DNA of 64,000 nucleotides from Streptomyces hyaluromycini (lineage in GTDB: Bacteria > Actinomycetota > Actinomycetes > Streptomycetales > Streptomycetaceae): the NCBI RefSeq assembly GCF_002217755.1, contig NZ_BCFL01000018.1, positions 62,001-126,000 of the forward strand, in the 5' to 3' direction. The translations under genes and the position numbers were made by a program. Positions 49,103 to 56,612 of this stretch are shown one piece after another (position 1 is the stretch's first letter; every line of letters begins with the position of its first letter). The notes beneath the pieces were generated by a model. The model searched no databases. It was not told where the DNA came from and saw nothing but the letters and a program-made list of their open reading frames with translations.

Positions 49103-50929
49103 TTGCCGAGCAGGTCTTCCGCGCGTCTCGCCGCGCTCACCGTCGCCGCCGTCTGCAGCGCGGCGTCCACCGTCGCCCTCACCTCGCCCGCCCAGGCCGG
49201 CGGGCTGCGTATCCACGACATCCAGGGCACCACCCGTACATCGCCGTACGCCGGCCAGAAGGTGACGGACGTCCCCGGCATCGTCACGGGCACGCGCACC
49301 TACGGCTCCTCCAGAGGTTTCTGGCTCCAGGATCCGACGCCGGACGACAACCCGGCCACCAGCGAGGGCGTCTTCGTCTTCACCAGCTCCACCCCGAAGG
49401 TCGCGGTCGGCGACTCCGTCACGGTCACCGGCACGGTCTCGGAGTACGTCCCGGGCGGTGCCTCGACCGGCAACCAGTCGCTGACCGAGATCACCAAGCC
49501 GACGATCACCACCGTCTCCACCGGCAACGCGGTCCCGGCGCCGGTCGTGATCGACAAGAAGTCGGTGCCGAGCGCGTACACCCCGGCGGGTGACACGGCC
49601 GCGAGCGGCTCGGTCAACGGCCTGACCCTGCAGCCGAAGAAGTACGCCCTGGACTACTACGAGTCCCTGGAGGGCATGAACGTCCAGGTCAAGAACGCCC
49701 GCGTGGTCACCGCCACCGACCCGTACGCGGAGCTGTGGGTCACGGTGAAGCCGCACGAGAACCGCACCAACCGCGGCGGCTCGCTCTACCGCTCCTACCG
49801 CGACCAGAACACCGGCCGCCTGCAGATCCAGTCCCTCGGCTCGACCGCCGACTTCCCGGTGGCGAACGTCGGCGACACCCTGACCGGCGCCACGACCGGT
49901 CCGATGGACTACAACCAGTACGGCGGCTACACCCTCGTCGCGAGCGCGCTGGGCACCCTGAAGAGCGGCGGCCTGCAGCGCGAGACGACGAAGAAGCAGT
50001 CGCAGGGCGAGCTGGCGGTGGCGACCTACAACGTCGAGAACCTCGACCCCTCCGACGGCACCTTCGCCGCGCACGCCGCCGCGATCGTGAACAACCTCCA
50101 GTCGCCCGACATCGTGTCCCTGGAGGAGATCCAGGACAACAACGGCGCGACGGACGACGGCACGGTCGCCGCCGACGTGACGGTGAACAAGCTGATCGAC
50201 GCGATCGTCGCGGCCGGCGGCCCGAAGTACCAGTGGCGTTCCATCAACCCGGTCAACGACCAGGACGGCGGCGAGCCCGGCGGCAACATCCGCCAGGTCT
50301 TCCTGTTCAACCCCGAGCGGGTGTCCTTCGTCGACCGCGCGGGCGGCGACTCCACCACCGCGGTGGCCGTCACCAAGGTGAACGGCAAGGCCCAGCTGAC
50401 CGCCTCCCCCGGCCGTGTCGACCCGGCGAACTCCGCCTGGACGACCAGCCGCAAGCCGCTCGCCGGTGAGTTCGTCTTCCACGGCAAGACCGTCTTCGTG
50501 ATCGCCAACCACCTCAACTCCAAGGGCGGCGACCAGGGGCTGACCTCGCAGTACCAGCCGGTGGTGCGCAGCTCGGAGACCCAGCGCCACGCGCAGGCGA
50601 CGCTGGTCAACGCGTTCGTCAAGAACATCCTCGCCGTCCAGAAGGACGCCGAGGTCATCGCGCTCGGCGACATGAACGACTTCGACTTCTCCGGCACCAC
50701 CAAGATCCTGGAGAAGGGCGGCGCGCTCTGGTCGGCGATCCAGTCGCTGCCGACGAAGGAGCGCTACACCTACGACTACCAGGGCAACGAGCAGGTCCTG
50801 GACCAGATCCTGATCAGCAAGCAGATCCGCGGCAAGGGCGACTTCGCGTACGACAGCGTGCACATCAACTCGGAGTTCCACGACCAGGTCAGCGACCACG
50901 ACCCGCAGGTGCTGCGCTTCCGCCCCTGA
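49103..50929 (+). CDS. Secreted ExeM/NucH-type endonuclease/exonuclease/phosphatase protein
   Basis: The 608-residue exported protein has a signal peptide (cleaved after SPAQA, residue 32), an N-terminal OB-fold region (about 40-135, DIQGTTRTSPYAGQKVTDVPGIVTG), and a C-terminal endonuclease/exonuclease/phosphatase domain with its metal and catalytic motifs in order: ATYNVENL (near 310), SLEEIQDN, NHLNSKGG, LGDMNDF, DQILIS and SDHDP. It should degrade DNA outside the cell, releasing phosphate or nucleotides. The start codon is TTG at 49103, supported by GGAGGG 6 bases upstream and by the signal peptide that follows. Confidence 0.9.
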   Translation: MPSRSSARLAALTVAAVCSAASTVALTSPAQAGGLRIHDIQGTTRTSPYAGQKVTDVPGIVTGTRTYGSSRGFWLQDPTPDDNPATSEGVFVFTSSTPKVAVGDSVTVTGTVSEYVPGGASTGNQSLTEITKPTITTVSTGNAVPAPVVIDKKSVPSAYTPAGDTAASGSVNGLTLQPKKYALDYYESLEGMNVQVKNARVVTATDPYAELWVTVKPHENRTNRGGSLYRSYRDQNTGRLQIQSLGSTADFPVANVGDTLTGATTGPMDYNQYGGYTLVASALGTLKSGGLQRETTKKQSQGELAVATYNVENLDPSDGTFAAHAAAIVNNLQSPDIVSLEEIQDNNGATDDGTVAADVTVNKLIDAIVAAGGPKYQWRSINPVNDQDGGEPGGNIRQVFLFNPERVSFVDRAGGDSTTAVAVTKVNGKAQLTASPGRVDPANSAWTTSRKPLAGEFVFHGKTVFVIANHLNSKGGDQGLTSQYQPVVRSSETQRHAQATLVNAFVKNILAVQKDAEVIALGDMNDFDFSGTTKILEKGGALWSAIQSLPTKERYTYDYQGNEQVLDQILISKQIRGKGDFAYDSVHINSEFHDQVSDHDPQVLRFRP

Positions 50930-50978
50930 CGGCTCGAAGGCCCCGCTGACGGCCTGACGGCCTGACGGTGGACCGGAT

Positions 50979-51716
50979 TCAGGACTGGCTGAACACTCCG
51001 TTCAGCCAGTCCTGCCAGGCGGTCTCGTTCGCCTCGGCGTCGGCGTCCGGCGCGAAGTCGTGGATGCTGATGCCGACCGGGGCGCCCCAGTGGTTGCGCC
51101 CGAAGAACCGGACGAGGGCGTCGTCGGTGCGCAGCCCGATGAAGTACGGGTCGCGGTAGTCGACCACCGCGTCCAGGGCCCGCCCGCCGGGCCCCCGGAC
51201 GCTCGCCTTCGCACCCTCGGCCACGTCGTCCGGCAGGCCGAGGGCGCGGCCCACGGCGGTGAAGGCGTCCGGCGCCTGGGACGCCTCCGGCCCGTTCAGC
51301 TGGGCGAAGCTCACCGGGCGGGGCGCGAAGTGGGTGAGGTACTCGCGCAGGGTGTGCAGGTAGAAGTCGGTGTGCCTGCTCGCGCCGTCGTACTGGTTGT
51401 CCCAGTCGTCGGTGAAGATCCCGCTGTGCACATAGCGCACCCAGGCGCGGCGGCCGCCGTCGCGCTCCTCGATGACGTGTTCCAGCTGGTTGGCGCTCTG
51501 GGTGGGGAAGCCGACGTCCTCGCTGCGGGTGACCAGGTGGTGCGGCGGGTCGTAGGCGGTGACGGTGGAGCCGAAGGCCGCCGTGCCGCCCACCCGGGGC
51601 TCGGGCGGCTGCATCGGCCACAGGTATCCGCCGGTGCCGTGGGTGATCGCCTCCCACACCTCTCCGGGCGTGGCGTCGACCTCGAACTCACGGACGATCT
51701 CGAATTCCTTGGACAT
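50979..51716 (-). CDS. SRPBCC (AHSA1/START-like) domain protein
   Basis: The 245-residue protein opens with the typical Aha1-like start REFEVDATPGEVWEAITHGTGGYLWP and contains the DDWDNQYDGASRHTDFYLHTLREYLTHF motif of the family; a second half (about 165-240) looks like a further ligand-pocket module. Such proteins bind hydrophobic molecules. It lies 12 bases after an ArsR-type regulator gene in the same direction, a very common gene pair. The ATG at 51716 has GGAG upstream. Its stop codon lies in a 15-bp perfect hairpin. Confidence 0.9.
   Translation of the reverse strand: MSKEFEIVREFEVDATPGEVWEAITHGTGGYLWPMQPPEPRVGGTAAFGSTVTAYDPPHHLVTRSEDVGFPTQSANQLEHVIEERDGGRRAWVRYVHSGIFTDDWDNQYDGASRHTDFYLHTLREYLTHFAPRPVSFAQLNGPEASQAPDAFTAVGRALGLPDDVAEGAKASVRGPGGRALDAVVDYRDPYFIGLRTDDALVRFFGRNHWGAPVGISIHDFAPDADAEANETAWQDWLNGVFSQS
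50980..51014. terminator. 15-bp perfect hairpin over the SRPBCC stop codon
   Basis: CAGGACTGGCTGAAC (50980-50994), loop ACTCC, GTTCAGCCAGTCCTG (51000-51014) is perfect. It sits between the convergent nuclease and SRPBCC genes, overlaps the last 11 codons of the latter, and should act in both directions. Confidence 0.75.
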
Positions 51717-51728
51717 GGAGACTCCTGC

Positions 51729-52547
51729 TCAGCTTCCGAGTGCGGACTGGTCCTCGACCGCGGACCGGGTCCCGTCCTTGTCTGCCGGACGGCTCGCCCC
51801 CTCTGCCGCGGGGCGGGTTTCGTCTTCGGCGGCGCGCCGGGTCTCACCCTCGACCGCCGAACGAGTCTCGCCCTCGACCGCCGAACGGGTCACGCCCTCG
51901 ACCGCCGAACGGGTTGCGCCGTCGGCCGCGGGCGGGATCCCGTCCCCGGCTGCGGGCCGCGGCGCGTCCTTGACCGTCGGATGGACGGCGACCACGATCC
52001 GGTGGTCCCGGCCGGCCTCCGCGTCGGGTGCGTCGTACTTGCGGATGAGCGCGCTCACGCCCGCCGTCAGTTCCTGTATGAAGGCCGCGCGGTCGGCGGC
52101 GGAGGCGAAGCGGACCTCGCCGTCCAGCGCGTAGGTCGCCAGCCGCTTGCGGGCCTTGGCCGCCCCGCTGATCAGCATGCCGACATCGCGCACCAGGCGC
52201 GCGCCGAGCGCGAGCAGCCAGCGCGCGGAGAGCTGGTCGCGGAACCGGTCCGGGTCCGGCTGCACGGCGGGCAGGGCGGCCGGCGAGATGACGTACGACG
52301 CGGCGGTCGCGCGCATCAGCCGCTCGGTGACATTGCCCTTGCGCCGCTCGCCGGCCAGCTCGACCAGGCCGTGCCGTTCCAGCGCCTTCAGGTGGTAGTT
52401 CACCTTCTGCCGGGGCAGCCCGACCCTGCCGGCCAGCATCGCGGCCGACGCGGGCGCGCCGGCCAGTTCGGCGAGCAGCCTGGCCCGTATGGGGTCCAGC
52501 GACACGGCCGCTGCCTCGGGGTCCTCGATCACGGTGACGTCCAGCAT
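51729..52547 (-). CDS. ArsR-type HTH regulator with C-terminal octapeptide repeats
   Basis: The 272-residue protein has an ArsR/HTH_20 winged helix (about 15-75, LDPIRARLLAELAGAPASAAMLAGRVGLPRQKVNYHLKALERHGLV) and a helical middle domain (100-170). From 204 to 267 it is built of eight repeats of about eight residues, centred on TRSAVEGE, forming an acidic low-complexity tail not seen in typical ArsR proteins. The ATG at 52547 follows GGTGGAG. It is co-transcribed with the SRPBCC gene and has a 21-bp inverted repeat over its promoter and start region. Confidence 0.88.
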   Translation of the reverse strand: MLDVTVIEDPEAAAVSLDPIRARLLAELAGAPASAAMLAGRVGLPRQKVNYHLKALERHGLVELAGERRKGNVTERLMRATAASYVISPAALPAVQPDPDRFRDQLSARWLLALGARLVRDVGMLISGAAKARKRLATYALDGEVRFASAADRAAFIQELTAGVSALIRKYDAPDAEAGRDHRIVVAVHPTVKDAPRPAAGDGIPPAADGATRSAVEGVTRSAVEGETRSAVEGETRRAAEDETRPAAEGASRPADKDGTRSAVEDQSALGS

Positions 52548-52550
52548 GAC

Positions 52551-52612
52551 TCCACCGTCCCACCGAAAACTTTTTTTGTCCACGCAGACGGAGTTTTCGG
52601 CGGGACGGTGGA
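52551..52612. promoter_or_regulatory. 21-bp inverted repeat over the arsR promoter
   Basis: The arms 52551-52571 (TCCACCGTCCCACCGAAAAC plus T) and 52592-52612 match in inverted orientation at 20 of 21 places, with a 20-base centre containing a run of seven T. The inner arm covers the ribosome site of the arsR gene, whose start codon is at 52547. It may be the operator of the regulator, or form an RNA stem in its leader. Confidence 0.6.
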
Positions 52613-52641
52613 GCTGAGCCCTGTCTCGGCGGCGGCCGCCC

Positions 52642-53319
52642 TCAGCCCTGTTCCCCCCGTTCGCCGAGGCGGGCCAGTTGGCTCTGGAACCAGTCGAGGC
52701 GGGCCTGCAACAGGGCGGCCTCCGCGACCAGTTCGGGCACCCCGAAGCCCTCGCCCGCCACCGGCGGGCCGCCGCCGGCCCCCGCACCCCCGGCGATCAC
52801 CCGCAGCCCCTGCCCCGCCAGCCGGGCGAACCCGGCGAGCGAGACGGACGCACGCGCGCGTACACAGCCCGCGCAGGCGGCCGCAAGGGCGCGCCAACCG
52901 GGCCTGCCCCAGCCCGCGTCGGCGAGCGCGGCGGCCGCCGCACCGCAGGCGCACGGCCCGACGGTGGCGGTCCGCACCCGCTGCCGGGCGTAGCGGAAAC
53001 CGCGCTCGAAACGGATGTAGGCGCCGAGGACGGAGACTTCGAGCAGCACGGCCGCCCGGTGCTCGGCGGTGCACAACAGGGCCTCGGCGACCTCCCGTTC
53101 GTGCACACAGTGAAAGCCGCAGTCGCACAGCCGCGCGGGCGGGCGGTGCCGCCGGCCGTAGACGCAGGACGCGTCGTCCAGCACTCCGTACGGCAGCGCA
53201 CCGCCCAGCGACACACCGGTGAACCCGGCCCGTGCGCCGTCCTGGGACAGCATCGGGTGGGCGATCTTGTAGCCGGTCGGCGGCTCCGCCGGACGTTCCG
53301 CCGGGAGCCGCAGCCTCAT
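52642..53319 (-). CDS. Cysteine-rich hypothetical protein
   Basis: The 225-residue protein has cysteines in motifs that look metal-binding: CDCGFHC (65-71, with C65, C67, C71), CACG (about 123-126) and CAGC (about 149-152). The C-terminal half is helical and ends with a coiled-coil-like stretch (VPELVAEAALLQARLDWFQSQLARLGERG). No signal peptide. I do not know its function; proteins of this kind recur in Streptomyces. Its ATG at 53319 overlaps the stop codon of a small upstream gene (ATGA), so the two are made together. Confidence 0.75.
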   Translation of the reverse strand: MRLRLPAERPAEPPTGYKIAHPMLSQDGARAGFTGVSLGGALPYGVLDDASCVYGRRHRPPARLCDCGFHCVHEREVAEALLCTAEHRAAVLLEVSVLGAYIRFERGFRYARQRVRTATVGPCACGAAAAALADAGWGRPGWRALAAACAGCVRARASVSLAGFARLAGQGLRVIAGGAGAGGGPPVAGEGFGVPELVAEAALLQARLDWFQSQLARLGERGEQG

Positions 53320-53507
53320 CGGGCGGCCGGGGCCTCTTCGGAGGCGGACGCGGCCCGGGGTTCGCGGATCTCGTGGATCTCGCGGATCTCGTGGATCTCT
53401 TCGTGGAGTTCGGGGAGTTCGATTACTTCGTCCACTCCGTCTGCTTCGCCGTGGACGAGCGGCCGCTCCTCAGCGACCCCGGTGGCCAGTGCCTTGCCCA
53501 GCTTCAT
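53316..53507 (-). CDS. Small acidic repeat protein (63 aa)
   Basis: The ATG at 53507 has GGGAGG 6 bases upstream. The protein begins MKLGKALATGVAEERPLVHG and then carries a charged repeat, HEEIHEIREIHEIRE, made by a 12-base DNA repeat. Its stop overlaps the start of the cysteine-rich protein gene. The strong ribosome site and the coupling support it as a real gene. Function unknown. Confidence 0.65.
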   Translation of the reverse strand: MKLGKALATGVAEERPLVHGEADGVDEVIELPELHEEIHEIREIHEIREPRAASASEEAPAAR

Positions 53508-53619
53508 GGCGCCTCCCATGACCCATGACCTGCCGTCGGTGACCGTCCGGCCCATAGTGACCCATGAGGGGTCGAGTTGGACACAGGGCCTCGGGTGCAC
53601 CGATTCCCCATGCTGTTTG

Positions 53620-54642
53620 TCAAGGCGTTCCGGTCAGGTTCGAGAGGACAGGCGGGCGACGGGATGAGGCCACGTCCGCTCGCGCCTCCTGCCGGAACAG
53701 AGCGCGGTACTCCTGGGGCGAGGTCCCGACACGTCTGTGGAAGGCTGCGCGCACGGACGCCGGATTCCCGAGTCCGGTCAGTCGCCCGATCCGCTCGATG
53801 GGCTCTGTGGTTGCTTCCAGCAGTTCGCGCGCGCGGTCGATGCGTGCATCGGTCAGCCAGGCCATGGGTGAGGTCCCGGTCTCGTTGCGAAAGCGGCGGA
53901 CCAGGGTGCGCCGAGCCATGTGGGCACGTGCGGCGAGATCGTCGACGGTAATCGTCGCTGCCATGTTCTCGAGCATCCAGTCCCGGACGGTGGCGAGTTC
54001 CTGGCTGCTCGGCCGGCTGCGGAGCTGGTCGATGTACTGCGCCTGGCCGCCGGGTCGTTGGGGCGGCGCCACCAGGAGACGCGCCCTTGCGTTCGAGGCG
54101 GCGGCTCCGTGGTCGATCCGGATGAGGTGGAGACACAGGTCGATTCCGGCGGTCACGCCTGCCGAGGTGAGGATGTCGCCGTCGTCGACGAACATGCGGT
54201 TCGGTTGGACCTCGATGCTGGGGTAGCGCCTTTGAAGCTGGTCGGACACCTGCCAATGGGTCGTGGCCGGCCGTCCGTCGAGAAGACCTGCCGCCGCCAA
54301 GGCGAACGCTCCGGAGCAGATGGACACGATGCGTGCGCCGCGGCCGTGCGCCGCGCGGAGAGCGGTCAGGGCCGCGCTCGGGACGTCGGCGTCAACGTCG
54401 TCGTAGCCCGGGACGATGACGGTGTCTGCTTTTTCGAGCGCATCAAGGCCGGCCGCGCCGGTGACGGAGAACCCTGCGCGGGCCACGGGCACGACCTGCT
54501 CATACGTCGCGACCGTCAGCTCGTAGTTCGGGTCCATCGAGAAGACCTGCGCCGCGATGCCCAGCTCAAGCGGCAGCACACCGGGCAGGCTCAGTACGAC
54601 AACGTGATGACGCAGAGGCACGGCCACACCATCGGAGATCAT
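53620..54642 (-). CDS. GlxA-family transcriptional regulator (DJ-1/PfpI + AraC HTH)
   Basis: The 340-residue protein has an N-terminal DJ-1/PfpI-type domain (about 8-190, with IVSICSGAFALAAAGLLDGRPATTHW) and a C-terminal pair of AraC helix-turn-helix motifs (about 230-320, ITVDDLAARAHMARRTLVRRFRNETGTSPMAWL and IGRLTGLGNPASVRAAFHRRVGTSPQEYR). It is a close relative in architecture of the truncated gene at 1-746. It is divergent from an HD-domain gene with 71 bases between starts and is likely its regulator. ATG 54642 lacks a strong ribosome site. Confidence 0.92.
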   Translation of the reverse strand: MISDGVAVPLRHHVVVLSLPGVLPLELGIAAQVFSMDPNYELTVATYEQVVPVARAGFSVTGAAGLDALEKADTVIVPGYDDVDADVPSAALTALRAAHGRGARIVSICSGAFALAAAGLLDGRPATTHWQVSDQLQRRYPSIEVQPNRMFVDDGDILTSAGVTAGIDLCLHLIRIDHGAAASNARARLLVAPPQRPGGQAQYIDQLRSRPSSQELATVRDWMLENMAATITVDDLAARAHMARRTLVRRFRNETGTSPMAWLTDARIDRARELLEATTEPIERIGRLTGLGNPASVRAAFHRRVGTSPQEYRALFRQEARADVASSRRPPVLSNLTGTP

Positions 54643-54713
54643 GGCCCAATCGTAGCGGAGGAAGGCCCTCGGGCCACTTTTTGCGGACGGCGGCGGCCGC
54701 TTAGGTTCTGACC

Positions 54714-55295
54714 ATGAACGATCCTCTGGTTGTACCAACCGGCGACATCGCCGAGGCAGCCCTCGCGATCCTGCACGAGACGGTGGACCAGCAGATTGCC
54801 GACCACAGCCTGCGCAGTTTCTACTTCGCACGGTTGACTGCTCGGCAAGAAGGCCTGGTGACCGATGCGGCATACGACGAGGGTCTGCTGTTCGCCGCCA
54901 CGGTCATGCACGACCTCGGGCTGGGGACGCTCGCCGGGGGCAAGGCACGATTCGAGGTCGAAGGCGCGGACCTCGCCGCAAAGCTGCTGGCCGAGCACGG
55001 GGTCCCTGACGGCGACATCAGCCGGGTCTGGGAAGCCATCGCCCTGCACAGCTCGCTCGGCCTCGCCGACCGCATGGGCCTGCTGACCTACCTGACCCAC
55101 AAGGGCGTCTTCACCGACGGTGGCCGCTTCACCGAGCTTTCCCCCCAGCTGCAGGAGCCCGTGCGTCTCGCCTACCCGCGGTCGCCCGATGACCGCTCGC
55201 TCCAGGCGGCCATCATCAAGCACGCCCGAAAGTCTCCGAAGGCGGCGCCGCCCTTCTCCATCGCGGCTGAACTGCTCAGGCAAGCCGGCGGCTGA
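54714..55295 (+). CDS. HD-domain phosphohydrolase-like protein (cyanamide hydratase-like)
   Basis: The 193-residue protein has a metal-binding HD motif, VMHDLGLG (H65-D66), an earlier histidine in IADHSLRSFYFA and a later HSSLGLADR. The order and spacing are like the small HD proteins related to cyanamide hydratase. It probably hydrolyses a small molecule. Because GlxA-type regulators often govern degradation of small nitrogen compounds, that is a reasonable guess. There is no signal peptide. Confidence 0.85.
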   Translation: MNDPLVVPTGDIAEAALAILHETVDQQIADHSLRSFYFARLTARQEGLVTDAAYDEGLLFAATVMHDLGLGTLAGGKARFEVEGADLAAKLLAEHGVPDGDISRVWEAIALHSSLGLADRMGLLTYLTHKGVFTDGGRFTELSPQLQEPVRLAYPRSPDDRSLQAAIIKHARKSPKAAPPFSIAAELLRQAGG

Positions 55296-55349
55296 CGGAA
55301 GCCGGAGACAGGCCGGCGGTACACCCGAGCCGACCGAGGGCCGGGCGCT

Positions 55350-55441
55350 CCGATCGGTCGTGACCGGAGTCGGCAGCCGTCGATCACCACACAGTGGCGG
55401 TGGGCCTTGCCTGCATCGATACCGGCCCAGATGGCGGCCAC
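55350..55441 (-). pseudogene. IS110-family transposase, N-terminal fragment
   Basis: On the minus strand from 55441, MAAIWAGIDAGKAHRHCVVIDG matches the start of IS110-type DEDD transposases, with the first catalytic aspartate. The homology ends after about 30 residues. It is a relic; the rest of the 404-base gap between the HD gene and dapA holds no gene. Confidence 0.75.
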
Positions 55442-55700
55442 TCGGTTCCCCCGTACGTCGGGCTGCGCGGACGTGCCACGGACGACCTAGCTGCCGATTC
55501 CCTACGGAGCGATCATGCGCAATTCCCGATTGGCAGAAGGTTGAAAGCCACACCCGCCACCCCTGGGTGGGCCAACCATACGAAGGGATCGCCCGTCCCG
55601 GTCAACGACGTAGGGAAAGGTTGACGACTTAGCATTCCTAAGACGTATCCGGTAGAAAAATTAAGTAGAGCTAAGCTGTCGTGCCGCCGAGACTACCCCC

Positions 55701-56612
55701 ATGACGAACCGACGCGACACCGCCCGTCCGCCCCGCCCCTTCGGCCGCACCCTCTGTGCGATGGTCACCCCCTTCACCGACGCGGGGGCGCTCGACGTCG
55801 ACGGCGCGCGGCGGCTGGCCGCGCATCTGGTGGCGGAGGGCTGTGACGGTCTGGTGCTGAACGGCACCACCGGCGAGTCGCCGACCACGACGGACACGGA
55901 GAAGGCGGAGCTGATCGCGGCCGTCCGGGAGGCGGTGGGCGAGCGGGTGCCGCTGGTGGCGGGCGTGGGCACCGCGGACACCCGGCACACCGTCGAGCTG
56001 GCGCTGGCGGCGGAGAAGGCGGGCGCGGACGGGGTGCTGGTGGTGTCGCCGTACTACAGCAGGCCGCCGCAGGACGCGTTGGAGGCGCACTTCCTGGAGG
56101 TGGCCGAGGCGAGCGGGCTGCCGGTGATGCTGTACGACATCCCGGGCCGCACCGGCACCCGGATCGAGCCGGAGACGATGGTCCGGCTCGCCGCCCATCC
56201 CCGGATCGTGGCCGTGAAGGACTGCTCGTACGACTTCCTCGGTGCCCAGAAGGTGCTGGCGCACACGGACCTGGCGTACTACGCGGGCTGCGACGAACAC
56301 ATCCTCGCCCTGTACGCGGTGGGCGCGGCCGGCTGTGTGAGCACGGTGGCCAATGTCGTCCCCGCGCGGATCGCGGCGATCCTGGACGCGTTCGACGCGG
56401 GCGACACCGCCCGCGCGACCGGACTCCAGCTGCGGGCCACGCCGTTGATCGAGGCGGTGACGGCCGCGGGGCTGCCGGGCACGGTCACGGCGAAGGCGCT
56501 GCTCGCCGGGGTCGGCCTGCCTGCGGGCCCGGTGCGGGCACCGTTGCGGCCCGCCGGCCGGGAGGCGGCCGACGGGCTGCGGGCGGTGTACGAGGAGCTC
56601 GTGGCCGGCTGA
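55701..56612 (+). CDS. dapA: 4-hydroxy-tetrahydrodipicolinate synthase
   Basis: The 303-residue TIM-barrel enzyme joins pyruvate with aspartate semialdehyde in lysine/diaminopimelate synthesis. It has NGTTGES (54-60), Y145 with R150 in YDIPGRTG, and the Schiff-base K173 (IVAVKDCSYD). The arginine R150, which holds the substrate's carboxylate, distinguishes a true DapA from the sugar-acid enzymes elsewhere in this window. An AT-rich stretch (55640-55675) upstream is likely its promoter. Its stop codon and that of the convergent next gene lie side by side in TGATCA. Streptomyces often carry more than one dapA. Confidence 0.9.
   Translation: MTNRRDTARPPRPFGRTLCAMVTPFTDAGALDVDGARRLAAHLVAEGCDGLVLNGTTGESPTTTDTEKAELIAAVREAVGERVPLVAGVGTADTRHTVELALAAEKAGADGVLVVSPYYSRPPQDALEAHFLEVAEASGLPVMLYDIPGRTGTRIEPETMVRLAAHPRIVAVKDCSYDFLGAQKVLAHTDLAYYAGCDEHILALYAVGAAGCVSTVANVVPARIAAILDAFDAGDTARATGLQLRATPLIEAVTAAGLPGTVTAKALLAGVGLPAGPVRAPLRPAGREAADGLRAVYEELVAG

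Noticed and set aside
51060..53222. Plus-strand 720-codon frame over the SRPBCC, ArsR and cysteine-protein genes
   Set aside because: It spans three genes on the other strand, is low-complexity, and has no ribosome site.
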